Below, in pieces: positions 25,887-34,536 of a stretch of DNA of 64,000 nt (position 1 is the stretch's first letter; the number at the start of each line of letters is the position of its first letter). The stretch is from assembly GCF_000383955.1 (NCBI RefSeq), contig NZ_KB913013.1, forward strand, positions 725,694 through 789,693, in the 5' to 3' direction. The notes beneath the pieces are model-generated. The model ran no database searches, was not told the origin of the DNA, and saw only the letters and a list, made by a program, of their open reading frames with translations. A program made the translations under genes and the position numbers. The stretch is from Rudanella lutea DSM 19387. GTDB taxonomy: Bacteria > Bacteroidota > Bacteroidia > Cytophagales > Spirosomataceae.

Positions 25887-26834
25887 ATGTCTTTACCACA
25901 GGATACCCAACTCCACCCAGAACTGGTGGAGAAACTTCATCAACTTTCCGAAAAATATGCCGCCATGGGGCAGGACATGACCTCCTACCTTGATGGGCTG
26001 CTACAAGCTGATTACCTCACGTACTGGGACTACGTGCACCTCGAAACTCTGCTCTCGCTCCAGAACCCCCGAACGGCTTATCCCGACGAGCTGATTTTTA
26101 TCACGTATCACCAGATCACGGAACTGTACTTCAAACTGGTGAAGCACGAGATAACGCAGATTGGCTACCACCCGGCCCTGACTGCCCATTTTTTTACCGA
26201 ACGAATGGAACGGATCAATCGCTACTTTGCCATTCTGGAGCAGTCATTCGCGATTATGGTCGAAGGAATGGACAAAGACCAATTTCTGAAGTTTCGGATG
26301 GCTCTGCTCCCATCGAGCGGGTTTCAGTCGGTGCAGTTCCGGCATATAGAAATTATGGCCACCCATTTCCGCAACCTGCTTAGCCCATCAGCGCCCATCC
26401 CCACCAACGCCCCGCTCGACCAACTGTACGAGTTTATTTACTGGAAACAGGGAGCGACCGAACTGGCCACCCAGCAAAAAACACTGACGCTGAAGCAGTT
26501 TGAGAAAAAATACGGTGATTCACTTGTGCGGCTTGCCACCGAGTATCAATCCCGAAACCTATACGCCTGCTGGTTGGGGTTGGCCGAGAAAGGCGAACAA
26601 ACCGACGCCCTTGCCCGCCAGCTCCGTGACTTCGATCAGCGGGTCAATGTGCGGTGGAAACTCTCGCACCTGCGTTCGGCGGTGCGCTACCTCCACAAAA
26701 CGCCCGAAGCGGTTGCAGCTACGGGCGGCACCAACTGGCAACGGTACCTGCCGCCTGTGGAGCAGCAACGGTTTTTCTTCCCGGATCTATGGACGCCGGA
26801 GGAACGCCAAAACTGGGGACGGAGCGCCGGTTAA
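25887..26834 (+). CDS. Tryptophan 2,3-dioxygenase family protein
   Basis: 315 residues. LTYWDYVHLETLLSLQ, YHQITELYFKLVKHEI and SGFQSVQFRH (144-153, with the FRMALLPSS stretch just before) are the TDO landmarks: the substrate-pocket His/Tyr/Arg set. A KLSHLRSAVRYL segment near 255-270 carries the heme-ligand His, and ATGGTNW follows, matching the GTGGS loop. TDO opens the indole ring of tryptophan with O2 to N-formylkynurenine, in the cytoplasm. No other kynurenine-pathway gene is present in the window. Confidence 0.85.
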   Translation: MSLPQDTQLHPELVEKLHQLSEKYAAMGQDMTSYLDGLLQADYLTYWDYVHLETLLSLQNPRTAYPDELIFITYHQITELYFKLVKHEITQIGYHPALTAHFFTERMERINRYFAILEQSFAIMVEGMDKDQFLKFRMALLPSSGFQSVQFRHIEIMATHFRNLLSPSAPIPTNAPLDQLYEFIYWKQGATELATQQKTLTLKQFEKKYGDSLVRLATEYQSRNLYACWLGLAEKGEQTDALARQLRDFDQRVNVRWKLSHLRSAVRYLHKTPEAVAATGGTNWQRYLPPVEQQRFFFPDLWTPEERQNWGRSAG

Positions 26835-26895
26835 GGCACTCCGAACCGATGTTTAGCGCCGATAACGCACCACTGAATACGTTTACTTTATCGCA

Positions 26896-26926
26896 TAAAA
26901 AAAGGGCCGCCTGGCGGCCCTTTTTT
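26896..26926. terminator. Bidirectional terminator after the TDO-family gene
   Basis: GGGCCGCC-T-GGCGGCCC with an A-run before and a T-run after; convergent genes on each side. Confidence 0.92.
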
Positions 26927-26946
26927 ACAGGTTAGTGTGGCTCGTA

Positions 26947-27354
26947 TTATTGCAGAACAATGGTACGGGGCGAAGCCTCAGGGCGGGTGGCAATGGTAAT
27001 CTGTTTTGAGGTTACATCCCGACCGTTCGATACTTCAACTGAATACTGACCATCGGGCAATTCGTCAATGCGAAACTTCATTGAGACCCGATCCTTGTTA
27101 CGGCCAACCGTTTGCACGGCCATGGTCTCACCCGCCTTGTTTTTGAAACTGATGTGGACCGGGCCCCCTTCGCCTTTCTCCAGCATGACGTTAATCACGG
27201 ATTGGCTCGTTGACGGATAAACGGCTGTTTGGTACGTGGCAAAGCTTTCAACTTTGCTTTTCTTGCCCGGTTTTTCGGGAGCAGCCGAAACGTTGGCGAA
27301 TGATACAACACCCAAAGTCAGGGCCAGTGCGAGTGATTTGATGAACGTTTTCAT
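26947..27354 (-). CDS. Small secreted protein of unknown function
   Basis: 135 residues from ATG 27354; the frame opens further upstream but the signal peptide MKTFIKSLALALTLGVVSFA begins here. The mature part has two beta-rich stretches (VINVMLEKGEGGPVHISF; RIDELPDGQYSVEVSNG) like those of a T9SS-type or Ig-like domain with a PDGxYxVxV pattern. I do not recognise it further. A TATCTTTG box on the minus strand (27395-27402) lies about 40 bp upstream. Confidence 0.75.
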   Translation of the reverse strand: MKTFIKSLALALTLGVVSFANVSAAPEKPGKKSKVESFATYQTAVYPSTSQSVINVMLEKGEGGPVHISFKNKAGETMAVQTVGRNKDRVSMKFRIDELPDGQYSVEVSNGRDVTSKQITIATRPEASPRTIVLQ

Positions 27355-27394
27355 GTGCGTATAGTAGTTGTTGTTTTTTGCCTTATTGACGATA

Positions 27395-27402
27395 CAAAGA
27401 TA
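27395..27402 (-). promoter_or_regulatory. -7 box of the small secreted protein
   Basis: TATCTTTG on the minus strand, an exact TAnnTTTG match about 40 bp before the start at 27354; no TTG at the usual distance. Confidence 0.45.
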
Positions 27403-27506
27403 TAGGCCGTAAACAGTACCTTGCATTACAAAGTACATGAGCGGTTCGTTTCGGAACACGAACGGCAATCTGTCTGTTTACCTGAGCTAACGGACTCCAC
27501 TTTTTT

Positions 27507-28271
27507 ATGTTTTCAACCGCCGAAAAGCCCCTATTTCGGGCTCCTGCCCTGTTCAGCTCGTTTTCAAATCTCGTCGCAGCCGAGAGTACGCGGCACGGGG
27601 GCGTCAGCCCGGCTCCTTACCAATCGCTCAATCTGGGCTTGAATACGGCCGACAACCCACGCTTTGTTGAAGAAAACCGGCTTCGTTTCTTTTCGGCCCT
27701 GGCCATTGACCCCGAACGCGTGGCCACCTCACACCAGATACATGGTAAAGAGATTCTGGAAGCTACCGAGCCCGGCCGGTATGAGGGGTACGATGCCATC
27801 ATCACCAACCAGCCAAACCTGTTTGTGGCCGTAAGCATTGCCGACTGCGTGCCTATCCTTGTGTACGACAGCAAAAACAAAGCGGTTGCCGCCATTCATG
27901 CAGGCTGGAAAGGTACCGTGGCCGAATTAGTCCGGCTTACACTCGAAACCATGCAGCAGCGTTACCACACCCGTCCCGGCGACTGCTATGCCTACGTGGG
28001 TACGTGTATCGACGAAACCTCGTTTGAAGTAGGGCCTGATGTGGCTGATCAGTTTGCGCCTGAGTTTAAGCGAGTGGATGAATTTACGCAACGGACATTT
28101 GTGAATCTGCGCTCGGCAAACACCCGCCAGTTAACCAATTTCGGCATTCCAACGGCTCAAATCGCCCTTTCGACCTATTCAACCGTGTTGAATAACGAAG
28201 ACTATTTTTCGCATCGGTATGAAAGTGGACAAACCGGCCGATTGATGGCGATAATTGGCTTAAAATCTTAA
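27507..28271 (+). CDS. pgeF: Peptidoglycan editing factor / laccase-domain protein (YfiH, PgeF)
   Basis: 254 residues. ATSHQIHGKEI, ADCVPIL and AAIHAGWKGTVAEL carry the His-Cys-His zinc site, and DCYAYVGTCIDETSFEVG follows, all typical of the DUF152 family. The E. coli homologue removes mis-incorporated serine from UDP-MurNAc-L-Ser; related proteins act on purine nucleosides. Cytoplasmic. Divergent from the small secreted gene across 152 bp. Confidence 0.9.
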   Translation: MFSTAEKPLFRAPALFSSFSNLVAAESTRHGGVSPAPYQSLNLGLNTADNPRFVEENRLRFFSALAIDPERVATSHQIHGKEILEATEPGRYEGYDAIITNQPNLFVAVSIADCVPILVYDSKNKAVAAIHAGWKGTVAELVRLTLETMQQRYHTRPGDCYAYVGTCIDETSFEVGPDVADQFAPEFKRVDEFTQRTFVNLRSANTRQLTNFGIPTAQIALSTYSTVLNNEDYFSHRYESGQTGRLMAIIGLKS

Positions 28272-28305
28272 ACATTTAGAAAACTCAATCGTTCTTAACG
28301 GTAGA

Positions 28306-28324
28306 TTACCCTATGGCAGGGTAA
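28306..28324. other. Small hairpin between pgeF and the GlsB gene
   Basis: TTACCCT (28306-28312) pairs with AGGGTAA (28318-28324) over a five-base loop, in the 81 bp gap. No T-run. Confidence 0.35.
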
Positions 28325-28352
28325 CAATTCAACACTCAACGTTAATAAAGTC

Positions 28353-28610
28353 ATGAGCTTCTTAATCTCCATTCTGGTTGGTGCCATTGCCGGTTGGCTG
28401 GCCGACCTCGTTTTCAAGCGGTTTTCGTTCTCTCTGCTGACCCAGATCCTTCTCGGTATCATTGGTGGTTTAATTGGTGGCTGGATTTTCGGTAATACGT
28501 TCACGACGGGTGCAAGCGGTATCCTCGACCGGATTCTGACTGCGTTTGTCGGAGCCGTCATTATTCTGGGTATTGCCGCCTTGATTAAAGGTAGCCGCCG
28601 AACGGTCTAA
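28353..28610 (+). CDS. GlsB/YeaQ/YmgE-family stress membrane protein
   Basis: 85 residues, three hydrophobic segments (SFLISILVGAIAGWLADLVF; ILLGIIGGLIGGWIFGN; LTAFVGAVIILGIAALI) rich in Gly, as in the transglycosylase-associated GlsB family. Often stress-induced; no biochemical role is settled. Inner membrane. A strong UUCG-loop terminator follows. Confidence 0.9.
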   Translation: MSFLISILVGAIAGWLADLVFKRFSFSLLTQILLGIIGGLIGGWIFGNTFTTGASGILDRILTAFVGAVIILGIAALIKGSRRTV

Positions 28611-28632
28611 CCAATCGGGCATATACTATATG

Positions 28633-28664
28633 AAAAAAGGGGCTGATTCGTCAGCCCCTTTTTT
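28633..28664. terminator. Terminator after the GlsB gene (bidirectional)
   Basis: GGGGCTGA-TTCG-TCAGCCCC with six As before and six Ts after; the loop is the stable UUCG tetraloop. Confidence 0.93.
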
Positions 28665-28682
28665 CGTGCAAACACGCCAGGT

Positions 28683-29027
28683 TTATCCTTTTTTCTGAAC
28701 CAGCCATCCGAGTACCCCCATGGCAATGGCACAGATGGCCAGCCCACCCGACTCGCGGGCAAGCTCAATATTGAGCGTTTTCATGCCCATTTCATCCAAC
28801 AGAAAACCCTCGAAATGCGGGGGCCACTGGTATGCGGCTGCTACCACGTACATAGCTGCCATCAGCCAGAAGAACCAGGGCCGGCCAGTGCCAAACAAGG
28901 CCATGACACTCGCTACAGCCGCCAATCCGTAGATCGGAATCCAGAGTTCGGGGTCGGGGTCGTTGTACTGAAACCCAGCGAACAGGGCAAACAATAGCGC
29001 AAATACGATGGAAAGTGATTTCAACAT
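28683..29027 (-). CDS. TMEM220-like small membrane protein
   Basis: 114 residues with four hydrophobic segments: LSIVFALLFALFAGFQYND, LAAVASVMALFGTG, FFWLMAAMYVVAAAY and GLAICAIAMGVLGWLV. The FQYNDPDPELW motif after the first helix is the hallmark of the transmembrane family 220. Function unknown. It ends just after the GlsB terminator, convergent with that gene. Confidence 0.85.
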   Translation of the reverse strand: MLKSLSIVFALLFALFAGFQYNDPDPELWIPIYGLAAVASVMALFGTGRPWFFWLMAAMYVVAAAYQWPPHFEGFLLDEMGMKTLNIELARESGGLAICAIAMGVLGWLVQKKG

Positions 29028-29127
29028 AAGGATATACGGTAAAGAAATTTAGGGACTCGGATTAAGGTAAGAAGCACCAAAAACCTTCTCGCCTACTCCA
29101 TATTTCTTACGCCAACCGCCAATGGAG

Positions 29128-29850
29128 TTATTGACAGTACTGTGCAACGGCATTGACGGCATCAGCATATCCCAATTGCTTAGCTTGCTTCAGACTCAGA
29201 CAGGCCGCATCGCGTTGGTTATTAAGCAACTGCGCCAGCCCTAAGCCGTAAAACGCTTTGCCAAATGCCGGATCGGCTTCGACTGATTTTTGAAAGTCGG
29301 CCAGGGCAGCCGGCAAATTTTTCTGGTTGAAATACAGATTACCCCGATTGTATAAAGCCAGGGCATTTTTTGGGTTCAACTCAATGGCCTTTGTAAAATC
29401 AGTGATGGCGGGCTGCACCTGACTCTGGGTCGCAAACAGCTGTCCCCGGTTCAGGTACAGATCCGAACTGGCCGAACGCGCGGTATCGGGTACAAGCCGG
29501 ATGGCATCAGAATAATCTTTCAGAGCCCCTTCCAGATCGCTCTGGGCTATTTTGAGCAAGGCCCGGTTGTAATAAGGACGGTAAAAGTTGGGGGCCACCT
29601 GTATGGCCTGATCGTAGTCGAGCTGGGCGTTGCTGTATTCTTTTTGCTCGAAATACGCTACCCCCCGGGTGTTCAGGGCTTCGGCATTTTCTTCATCAGC
29701 CTCCACCGCCTGATTCAGGGCCGCAATGGCTTCACGGGTTTTACCTTCTTTCAAAAGTGCCCGACCTTGTTCGAGATACGCATCCGACGACGTACAGGCT
29801 TGTAGCAGGACGAGAACAAAACCTGCGTACCATGTATTTTTTAGATTCAT
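29128..29850 (-). CDS. TPR-repeat lipoprotein
   Basis: 240 residues from ATG 29850; an in-frame ATG lies six codons upstream. The lipobox LLQAC (Cys at about residue 19) makes it a lipoprotein. About six tetratricopeptide repeats follow, e.g. GRALLKEGKTREAIAALNQA, DYDQAIQVAPNFYRPYYNRA, DFTKAIELNPKNALALYNRG, DFQKSVEADPAFGKAFYGLG. TPRs bind other proteins; no partner is suggested by the neighbours. Convergence with TMEM220 does not apply; both genes are on the minus strand with 100 bp between. Confidence 0.85.
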   Translation of the reverse strand: MNLKNTWYAGFVLVLLQACTSSDAYLEQGRALLKEGKTREAIAALNQAVEADEENAEALNTRGVAYFEQKEYSNAQLDYDQAIQVAPNFYRPYYNRALLKIAQSDLEGALKDYSDAIRLVPDTARSASSDLYLNRGQLFATQSQVQPAITDFTKAIELNPKNALALYNRGNLYFNQKNLPAALADFQKSVEADPAFGKAFYGLGLAQLLNNQRDAACLSLKQAKQLGYADAVNAVAQYCQ

Positions 29851-29953
29851 TATTAACTTGAGCATCAATGGTTTTTCGGCTTAACAGCCAAAAAACCGGG
29901 TCCAAACAATCACAAAAGTACAACCAGACCTTTACAAACCCCGAAAATTGGTG

Positions 29954-29961
29954 TATGTTTG
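29954..29961 (+). promoter_or_regulatory. -7 box of the SRP RNA gene
   Basis: TATGTTTG is an exact TAnnTTTG match; the RNA's closing stem begins five bases later, as expected for a -7 box. The -33 site is weak. Confidence 0.65.
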
Positions 29962-30060
29962 CATCGGCAAATCGGTGCTACCAGCTCCCGCTGAATCCCC
30001 CAGGTCTTGACCGAAGCAAGGGTAGGTGGTCGTAGCGGTGAGACATTCGATTTGCCTTTT
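29962..30060 (+). ncRNA. ffs: Signal recognition particle RNA (4.5S-like, small bacterial SRP)
   Basis: An untranslated stretch in the gap between the TPR and galK genes. GGCAAATCG (29966-29974) is a perfect complement of CGATTTGCC (30048-30056), and a T-run follows, so the ends close and terminate. Inside, the apical domain reads CCCCCAGGTCTTGACC and then GAAGCAAGGGTAGGTGG, matching the conserved asymmetric/symmetric loop region that binds Ffh. The tip is CTTG rather than the common GGAA. SRP RNA directs membrane proteins to the translocon; it is about 90-100 bases. 5' end inferred. Confidence 0.85.
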
Positions 30061-30085
30061 TTTGTGTCCTTTCCCTTCCCTCCCC

Positions 30086-31240
30086 ATGGAATTGACCCAC
30101 ACGCTCCGCGAGGCTTTCCTTGCCCGATTCAACGCTAATCCTACGCTTATCTGTTCGCCCGGCCGGGTCAACCTGATTGGTGAACATACCGATTATAATG
30201 AAGGATTTGTGCTACCGGCGGCTATCGACAAAGCGATTTATCTGGCTGTTGGTGCCCGCCCCGACGATCAGTTGCACCTTGTAGCCGCCGACCTGAACGA
30301 GACCTTTACCGGGTCGGTGGGTTCGCTACAGAAAACAAACTCTTGGGCCGATTACCTGCTGGGCGTGGTAAGTGAGTTTGCGCAAGCCGGATTGCCGGTA
30401 GGCGGCATGAACATCGTTTTTGGTGGTACGATTCCGATTGGCTCGGGCTTATCCTCGTCGGCGGCCCTCGAAAACGGCGTCGCCCTCGCGCTTGACCACC
30501 TGTACAACCACGACCAAACTGACCGTTTGCACATGGTGAAGCTGACCCAGCGGGCCGAAAACCGGTTTGTGGGCGTACAATGCGGGATCATGGATCAGTT
30601 TGCAAGCATGATGGGGCGGGCCAACCACGTGATTAAGCTCGACTGCCGCTCGCTCGAATACGCCTACGCCCCCTTGCAAATGGATGGGATTCGGATTGTC
30701 CTCTGCGACTCGCGGGTGAAACACTCGCTGGCGGCATCGGAATACAACACCCGCCGGGCAGAGTGTGAGGCTGGTGTCCGAATCGTACGGGCTGCGTACG
30801 GCGACACGATCCACAGCCTGCGCGATGTGACAATGGACATGCTTGATGCCCAGCTGCGCGACCGCGAGCCCCTGCTCTATCGGCGTTGTGCCTACGTAGT
30901 GCAGGAAAACGAGCGGCTCCTGAGCGCCGTAGGTCACTTAGACGCCGGTAATCTCGACGCGTTTGGCCAACTCATGTACGGTTCACACGAGGGGTTGAGC
31001 CACTGGTACGAAGTGAGTTGCCCTGAGCTGGATATCCTGGTCGATATTGCGCGTACCGTTCCGGGTGTACTGGGAGCCCGCATGATGGGCGGGGGGTTTG
31101 GCGGCTGTACGATCAATCTGGTTCGGGCCGAGGCACTCGATGCCTTCACCACAACGATGCTGGAGCAGTTCCGGGCCCGCACCGGTACCGACACGCTGAT
31201 TCATACCTGCCAGATTCAGAATGGCACGCACCTTCTCTAA
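30086..31240 (+). CDS. galK: Galactokinase
   Basis: 384 residues from ATG 30086. PGRVNLIGEHTDYNEGFVLP is the galactokinase signature at residues 26-45; GSGLSSSAALENGVAL is the GHMP ATP-binding loop; MDQFASMMG and the C-terminal GARMMGGGFGGCTINLV are also present. GalK phosphorylates galactose in the Leloir pathway. A putative aldose 1-epimerase, the enzyme that would feed it, lies at 38633; the other gal genes are not in the window. It starts 25 bp after the SRP RNA terminator. Confidence 0.95.
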   Translation: MELTHTLREAFLARFNANPTLICSPGRVNLIGEHTDYNEGFVLPAAIDKAIYLAVGARPDDQLHLVAADLNETFTGSVGSLQKTNSWADYLLGVVSEFAQAGLPVGGMNIVFGGTIPIGSGLSSSAALENGVALALDHLYNHDQTDRLHMVKLTQRAENRFVGVQCGIMDQFASMMGRANHVIKLDCRSLEYAYAPLQMDGIRIVLCDSRVKHSLAASEYNTRRAECEAGVRIVRAAYGDTIHSLRDVTMDMLDAQLRDREPLLYRRCAYVVQENERLLSAVGHLDAGNLDAFGQLMYGSHEGLSHWYEVSCPELDILVDIARTVPGVLGARMMGGGFGGCTINLVRAEALDAFTTTMLEQFRARTGTDTLIHTCQIQNGTHLL

Positions 31241-31248
31241 CATTCCTT

Positions 31249-31256
31249 TATTTTTG
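31249..31256 (+). promoter_or_regulatory. -7 box before the transaldolase
   Basis: TATTTTTG, an exact TAnnTTTG match, 20 bp before the ATG; no TTG at -33. Confidence 0.45.
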
Positions 31257-31276
31257 TACAAAATCAGACTGACTCT

Positions 31277-31936
31277 ATGAAATTTTTCATCGATACGGCA
31301 AATCTGGCCGAAATTCGTGAAGCGCAGGACATGGGTATCCTCGACGGTGTAACCACTAACCCGTCACTCATGGCCAAAGAAGGTATCACCGGCAAAGACA
31401 ACGTGCTGCGTCACTACAAGCAAATCTGCGACATTGTAGAGGGCGACGTAAGTGCCGAAGTTATTGCGACGACGTTTGACGAAATGATTCGCGAAGGCGA
31501 GGAGTTGGCCGAACTCGACGAGAACATCGTGGTTAAAGTGCCGATGATCAAAGACGGCGTTAAAGCGATCAAGTACTTCTCCGAAAAAGGTATCCGCACT
31601 AACTGTACACTTGTTTTCTCGGCGGGTCAGGCTTTGCTGGCTGCTAAAGCCGGGGCTTCGTACGTATCACCGTTTGTGGGTCGGCTCGACGATATTTCGA
31701 CCGATGGTATCGCGCTGATCGAGCAGATTGTGGGAATTTACCGGAATTACGGCTATACCACTGAGGTGTTGGCCGCTTCGGTACGGCACCCGATGCACCT
31801 GATTCAGTGCGCCGAAATTGGTGCCGACGTGATGACGGGCCCGTTGAGCGTTATCAAAGCCCTGCTCAACCACCCCCTCACTGATATTGGCCTCGCCAAA
31901 TTCCTGGAAGACAACAAGAAGGCAGCAAATAAATAA
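31277..31936 (+). CDS. Transaldolase, FSA/TalC type
   Basis: 219 residues, the short class of transaldolases. [20 protein letters not shown] and [14 protein letters not shown] form the substrate site; Schiff-base Lys is K87 in [38 protein letters not shown] follows. Such enzymes move a dihydroxyacetone unit in the non-oxidative pentose phosphate path, or act as fructose-6-phosphate aldolases. With the split transketolase at 43912-45736 this would serve the same pathway. A B-type repeat starts directly after its stop. Confidence 0.93.
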   Translation: MKFFIDTANLAEIREAQDMGILDGVTTNPSLMAKEGITGKDNVLRHYKQICDIVEGDVSAEVIATTFDEMIREGEELAELDENIVVKVPMIKDGVKAIKYFSEKGIRTNCTLVFSAGQALLAAKAGASYVSPFVGRLDDISTDGIALIEQIVGIYRNYGYTTEVLAASVRHPMHLIQCAEIGADVMTGPLSVIKALLNHPLTDIGLAKFLEDNKKAANK

Positions 31937-32035
31937 GTTTTCGGTTTGCGGTTTATAGTTTACAGTTAATGCTGATGGCAACGTGATTCCCGTTAGATAT
32001 TGTGAACTATAAACCGTAAACTGTAAACCGTAAAC
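31937..32035. repeat. Heptamer palindrome B1 (GTTTACA words)
   Basis: Left arm GTTTTCG/GTTTGCG/GTTTATA/GTTTACA from 31937; right arm to 32035 on the other strand GTTTACG/GTTTACA/GTTTACG/GTTTATA. It starts on the base after the transaldolase stop and ends 7 bp before the ftsE ATG. Confidence 0.88.
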
Positions 32036-32042
32036 TTTCTCT

Positions 32043-32735
32043 ATGTTCAGCACCGAACCCGTTCTGATGCTCGAAAGAGCCGACATTTTTCAGGATACGA
32101 AGCTGATTCTGGGCGATATTAGTTTCTCGATTCAGAAAGGTGAATTCGTGTATCTGATCGGCCGGACAGGCAGTGGAAAGACATCTCTGCTCAAGACGCT
32201 CTACGCCGACCTGAAACTGCAGAGCGGACAGGGAAACGTTGCCGGCACACCTTTGCACCGGATCGATAAAAAGCAGATTCCGTTTCTACGCCGGAAAATT
32301 GGTATCGTGTTTCAGGATTTCCAGCTGTTCTTCGACCGCAATGTGGAAGAGAACCTGCGCTTTGTGCTGAAAGCAACGGGCTGGACCGACAAGAAAAAAA
32401 TGACCGACCGTATTTCCGAAGTGCTGATGCAGGTCGGGCTGGGTACGGCTCAGCGTAAAATGCCCCATCAGCTCTCAGGGGGTGAGCAGCAACGGGTGGT
32501 CATTGCCCGTGCCATGCTCAACGAACCGCAGATTCTGATTGCCGACGAGCCCACGGGTAACCTCGACCCGGCTGTATCGGATCAGATTATGCAGGTATTT
32601 CGGGCCATCAACAATGCCGGAACCGCTATTCTGATGGCTACACACAACTACGAACTCCTCACCCGCTACCCCGCCCGCACACTCCGCGTAGGCGAAGGAA
32701 CAGTAGAGGAAGTGCCCCCCGGAACCCGGTTTTGA
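32043..32735 (+). CDS. ftsE: FtsE-type ABC transporter ATPase
   Basis: 230 residues. Walker A GRTGSGKTS is at 40-48, signature LSGGEQQRVVIARAML and Walker B ILIADEPTGNLDP follow, then the switch His (MATHNYELL). FtsE with FtsX governs peptidoglycan hydrolases at the division site. No ftsX is adjacent, as is usual in Bacteroidota. The alternative LolD is less likely since no LolC/E partner is near. Confidence 0.85.
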   Translation: MFSTEPVLMLERADIFQDTKLILGDISFSIQKGEFVYLIGRTGSGKTSLLKTLYADLKLQSGQGNVAGTPLHRIDKKQIPFLRRKIGIVFQDFQLFFDRNVEENLRFVLKATGWTDKKKMTDRISEVLMQVGLGTAQRKMPHQLSGGEQQRVVIARAMLNEPQILIADEPTGNLDPAVSDQIMQVFRAINNAGTAILMATHNYELLTRYPARTLRVGEGTVEEVPPGTRF

Positions 32736-32752
32736 GGTAAATAGCACAACGA

Positions 32753-32812
32753 AAAAGGGAGAAAGCAGAAAGGAAAAGGCATTGCGCCCGTTCTTTCTGC
32801 TTTCTCCCTTTT
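32753..32812. repeat. Heptamer palindrome E, also a likely terminator of ftsE and porX
   Basis: 20-bp perfect arms (32753-32772 and 32793-32812) of AGAAAGC/AGAAAGG/AAAAGGG words around a 20-base loop, lying between convergent genes. The T-rich right flank would terminate ftsE transcripts. Confidence 0.8.
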
Positions 32813-32825
32813 CTGTTTTATACCC

Positions 32826-34394
32826 CTACTTCGACCGTAAATACACAAACGGCACCACCATTTCTTCCAACGAAACACCCCCGTGCTGGAACGTATCGCG
32901 GTAGTAGTTCACGTAGTAATTGTAGTTGTTGGGGTACGCAAAGAAGTAATCTTCCATAGTAAAGACGTAGGCCGTCGATACGTTAGGCTTGGGCAGGAAC
33001 AACCGCTCGGGCTTACGGGCCACAAACAGGTGGTTATCATCAAAGCCCAGATTCTTACCCTGCTTATACCGCAGGTTGGTATTGGTTTCGCGGTAACCCA
33101 CAATCTTGGCCGGTTTCTGCACCCGAATCATGCCGTGGTCGGTGGTTACGATCAGGCGGCCCCCTTTGTCGGCAATCTTACGCAGTAGTTCGAGTAAGGG
33201 TGAGTGCTGAATCCATGACCGAGTGATAGAGCGATAAGCGGCCTCGTCGGGGGCCAGTTCCTTAATCATGGCCATATCGGTACGGGCGTGGCTGAGCATA
33301 TCCACGAAGTTGTAAACAATCACGTTCAGCGGATTCTGCATCAGGTTGCTCACGTTATCAACGAGTGCCTTGCCCTGGTTGATATTCAGAATCTTGTTGT
33401 ACGACATTTTCACGTTCAGGCGGCTCTTGTCGAGTTGCCGACGCAAAAACTCTTCTTCGTGGTTATTGAGTCCCTCCTCGTCGTTGTCGTCATTCACCCA
33501 CAGGTCGGGGTGTTGCTTTTCCATTTCGCTCGGCATCATGCCTGAGAAAATAGCGTTGCGGGCAAAGGCCGTAGTCGTAGGCAGGATAGAGTAGTACGAC
33601 GACTCCTCTTCGACCGTAAAATAATCGGTCAGAATCGGCTCAATTACCTTCCACTGGTCGTAACGCAGGTTGTCGATGAGCAGAAAAAAGAGCGGCTTGG
33701 TCGAAGCCGTGTCGGCTTCAACAAGCGGAAATACTTTTTTACGCATCAACTGGTGCGACATCAAGGGCTTGTCGATTTTGGGGTCGTTGAGCCAGTCTTC
33801 GTAGTTTTCCTCGATGAATTTACAGAAGTTCGAGTTGGCCTCACTTTTCTGCATATTGAGCACTTCGCCCATGCTTTTATCCTGAGCCCCATCGAGCTCC
33901 AACTCCCAGAAAATAAGCTTCTTATAAATTTCGGCCCACTCCTCATGCCCGATGCGGTCGTTGTACTGCATCGAAATGTTCCGAAAATCCTGCTGATAGC
34001 CGATGTTGGTCCGTTCGGTCACGAGCCGCTTGTTGTCGAGGTTCTTTTTGAGCGACAACAGCAACTGGTTCGGGTTAATTGGCTTGATAAGGTAGTCGGC
34101 AATTTTCGACCCGATGGCCTCTTCCATGATGTGCTCCTCTTCGCTCTTGGTAATCATCACCACGGGCATGTTGGGCCGCATCTGTTTGATTTGGGCGAGT
34201 GTTTCGAGTCCGGTCATACCGGGCATCATTTCGTCGAGCAAAACCAGATCATACTTCTCCTGCTCCACCTGCTCCAGCGCATCGGCCCCGCTATTTACGG
34301 GCGTCACTGTGTAGCCCTTGTTTTTGAGAAACATGATGTGTGGCTTGAGCAGATCGATTTCGTCGTCGGCCCAAAGGATGGAATATTGCTGCAT
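32826..34394 (-). CDS. porX: PorX, response regulator of type IX secretion
   Basis: 522 residues: an N-terminal receiver domain with acidic pair D10-D11, phospho-Asp54 (LVLLDEMMPGM) and Lys104 (YLIKPIN), then a PglZ/alkaline-phosphatase-like domain (LLIDNLRYDQWKVIEPILTDYFTVEE, TTDHGM). This is the PorX architecture, which with PorY and SigP controls type IX secretion and gliding in Bacteroidota. No PorY or por gene is in the window. It is the downstream member of the kdsB-gluQ-porX minus-strand run. Confidence 0.95.
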   Translation of the reverse strand: MQQYSILWADDEIDLLKPHIMFLKNKGYTVTPVNSGADALEQVEQEKYDLVLLDEMMPGMTGLETLAQIKQMRPNMPVVMITKSEEEHIMEEAIGSKIADYLIKPINPNQLLLSLKKNLDNKRLVTERTNIGYQQDFRNISMQYNDRIGHEEWAEIYKKLIFWELELDGAQDKSMGEVLNMQKSEANSNFCKFIEENYEDWLNDPKIDKPLMSHQLMRKKVFPLVEADTASTKPLFFLLIDNLRYDQWKVIEPILTDYFTVEEESSYYSILPTTTAFARNAIFSGMMPSEMEKQHPDLWVNDDNDEEGLNNHEEEFLRRQLDKSRLNVKMSYNKILNINQGKALVDNVSNLMQNPLNVIVYNFVDMLSHARTDMAMIKELAPDEAAYRSITRSWIQHSPLLELLRKIADKGGRLIVTTDHGMIRVQKPAKIVGYRETNTNLRYKQGKNLGFDDNHLFVARKPERLFLPKPNVSTAYVFTMEDYFFAYPNNYNYYVNYYRDTFQHGGVSLEEMVVPFVYLRSK

Positions 34395-34418
34395 AACTGT
34401 ATGGTTTCGTAGTAAAAT

Positions 34419-34436
34419 AGCCCCTCGTCGGGGGCT
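34419..34436 (-). terminator. Possible terminator of the gluQ-type gene
   Basis: AGCCCC/GGGGCT hairpin over a six-base loop, with ATTTTACT after it on the minus strand. Weak. Confidence 0.4.
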
Positions 34437-34536
34437 GGTTCATCAATTAGAACGACCGACCCGGCCGGTTCTTGCTTAACCTACTAACGGAAGGGAGTGT
34501 TTAGGCATCCCATCCGCCGGGTCTATTTAAGGTTTT

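Noticed and set aside
32043-32735. LolD-type lipoprotein export ATPase
   Set aside because: No LolC/LolE-like permease is adjacent and the sequence fits FtsE as well or better; kept as FtsE with moderate confidence.
33753-34412. 219-residue plus-strand ORF opposite porX
   Set aside because: PorX receiver and PglZ motifs are complete on the minus strand.
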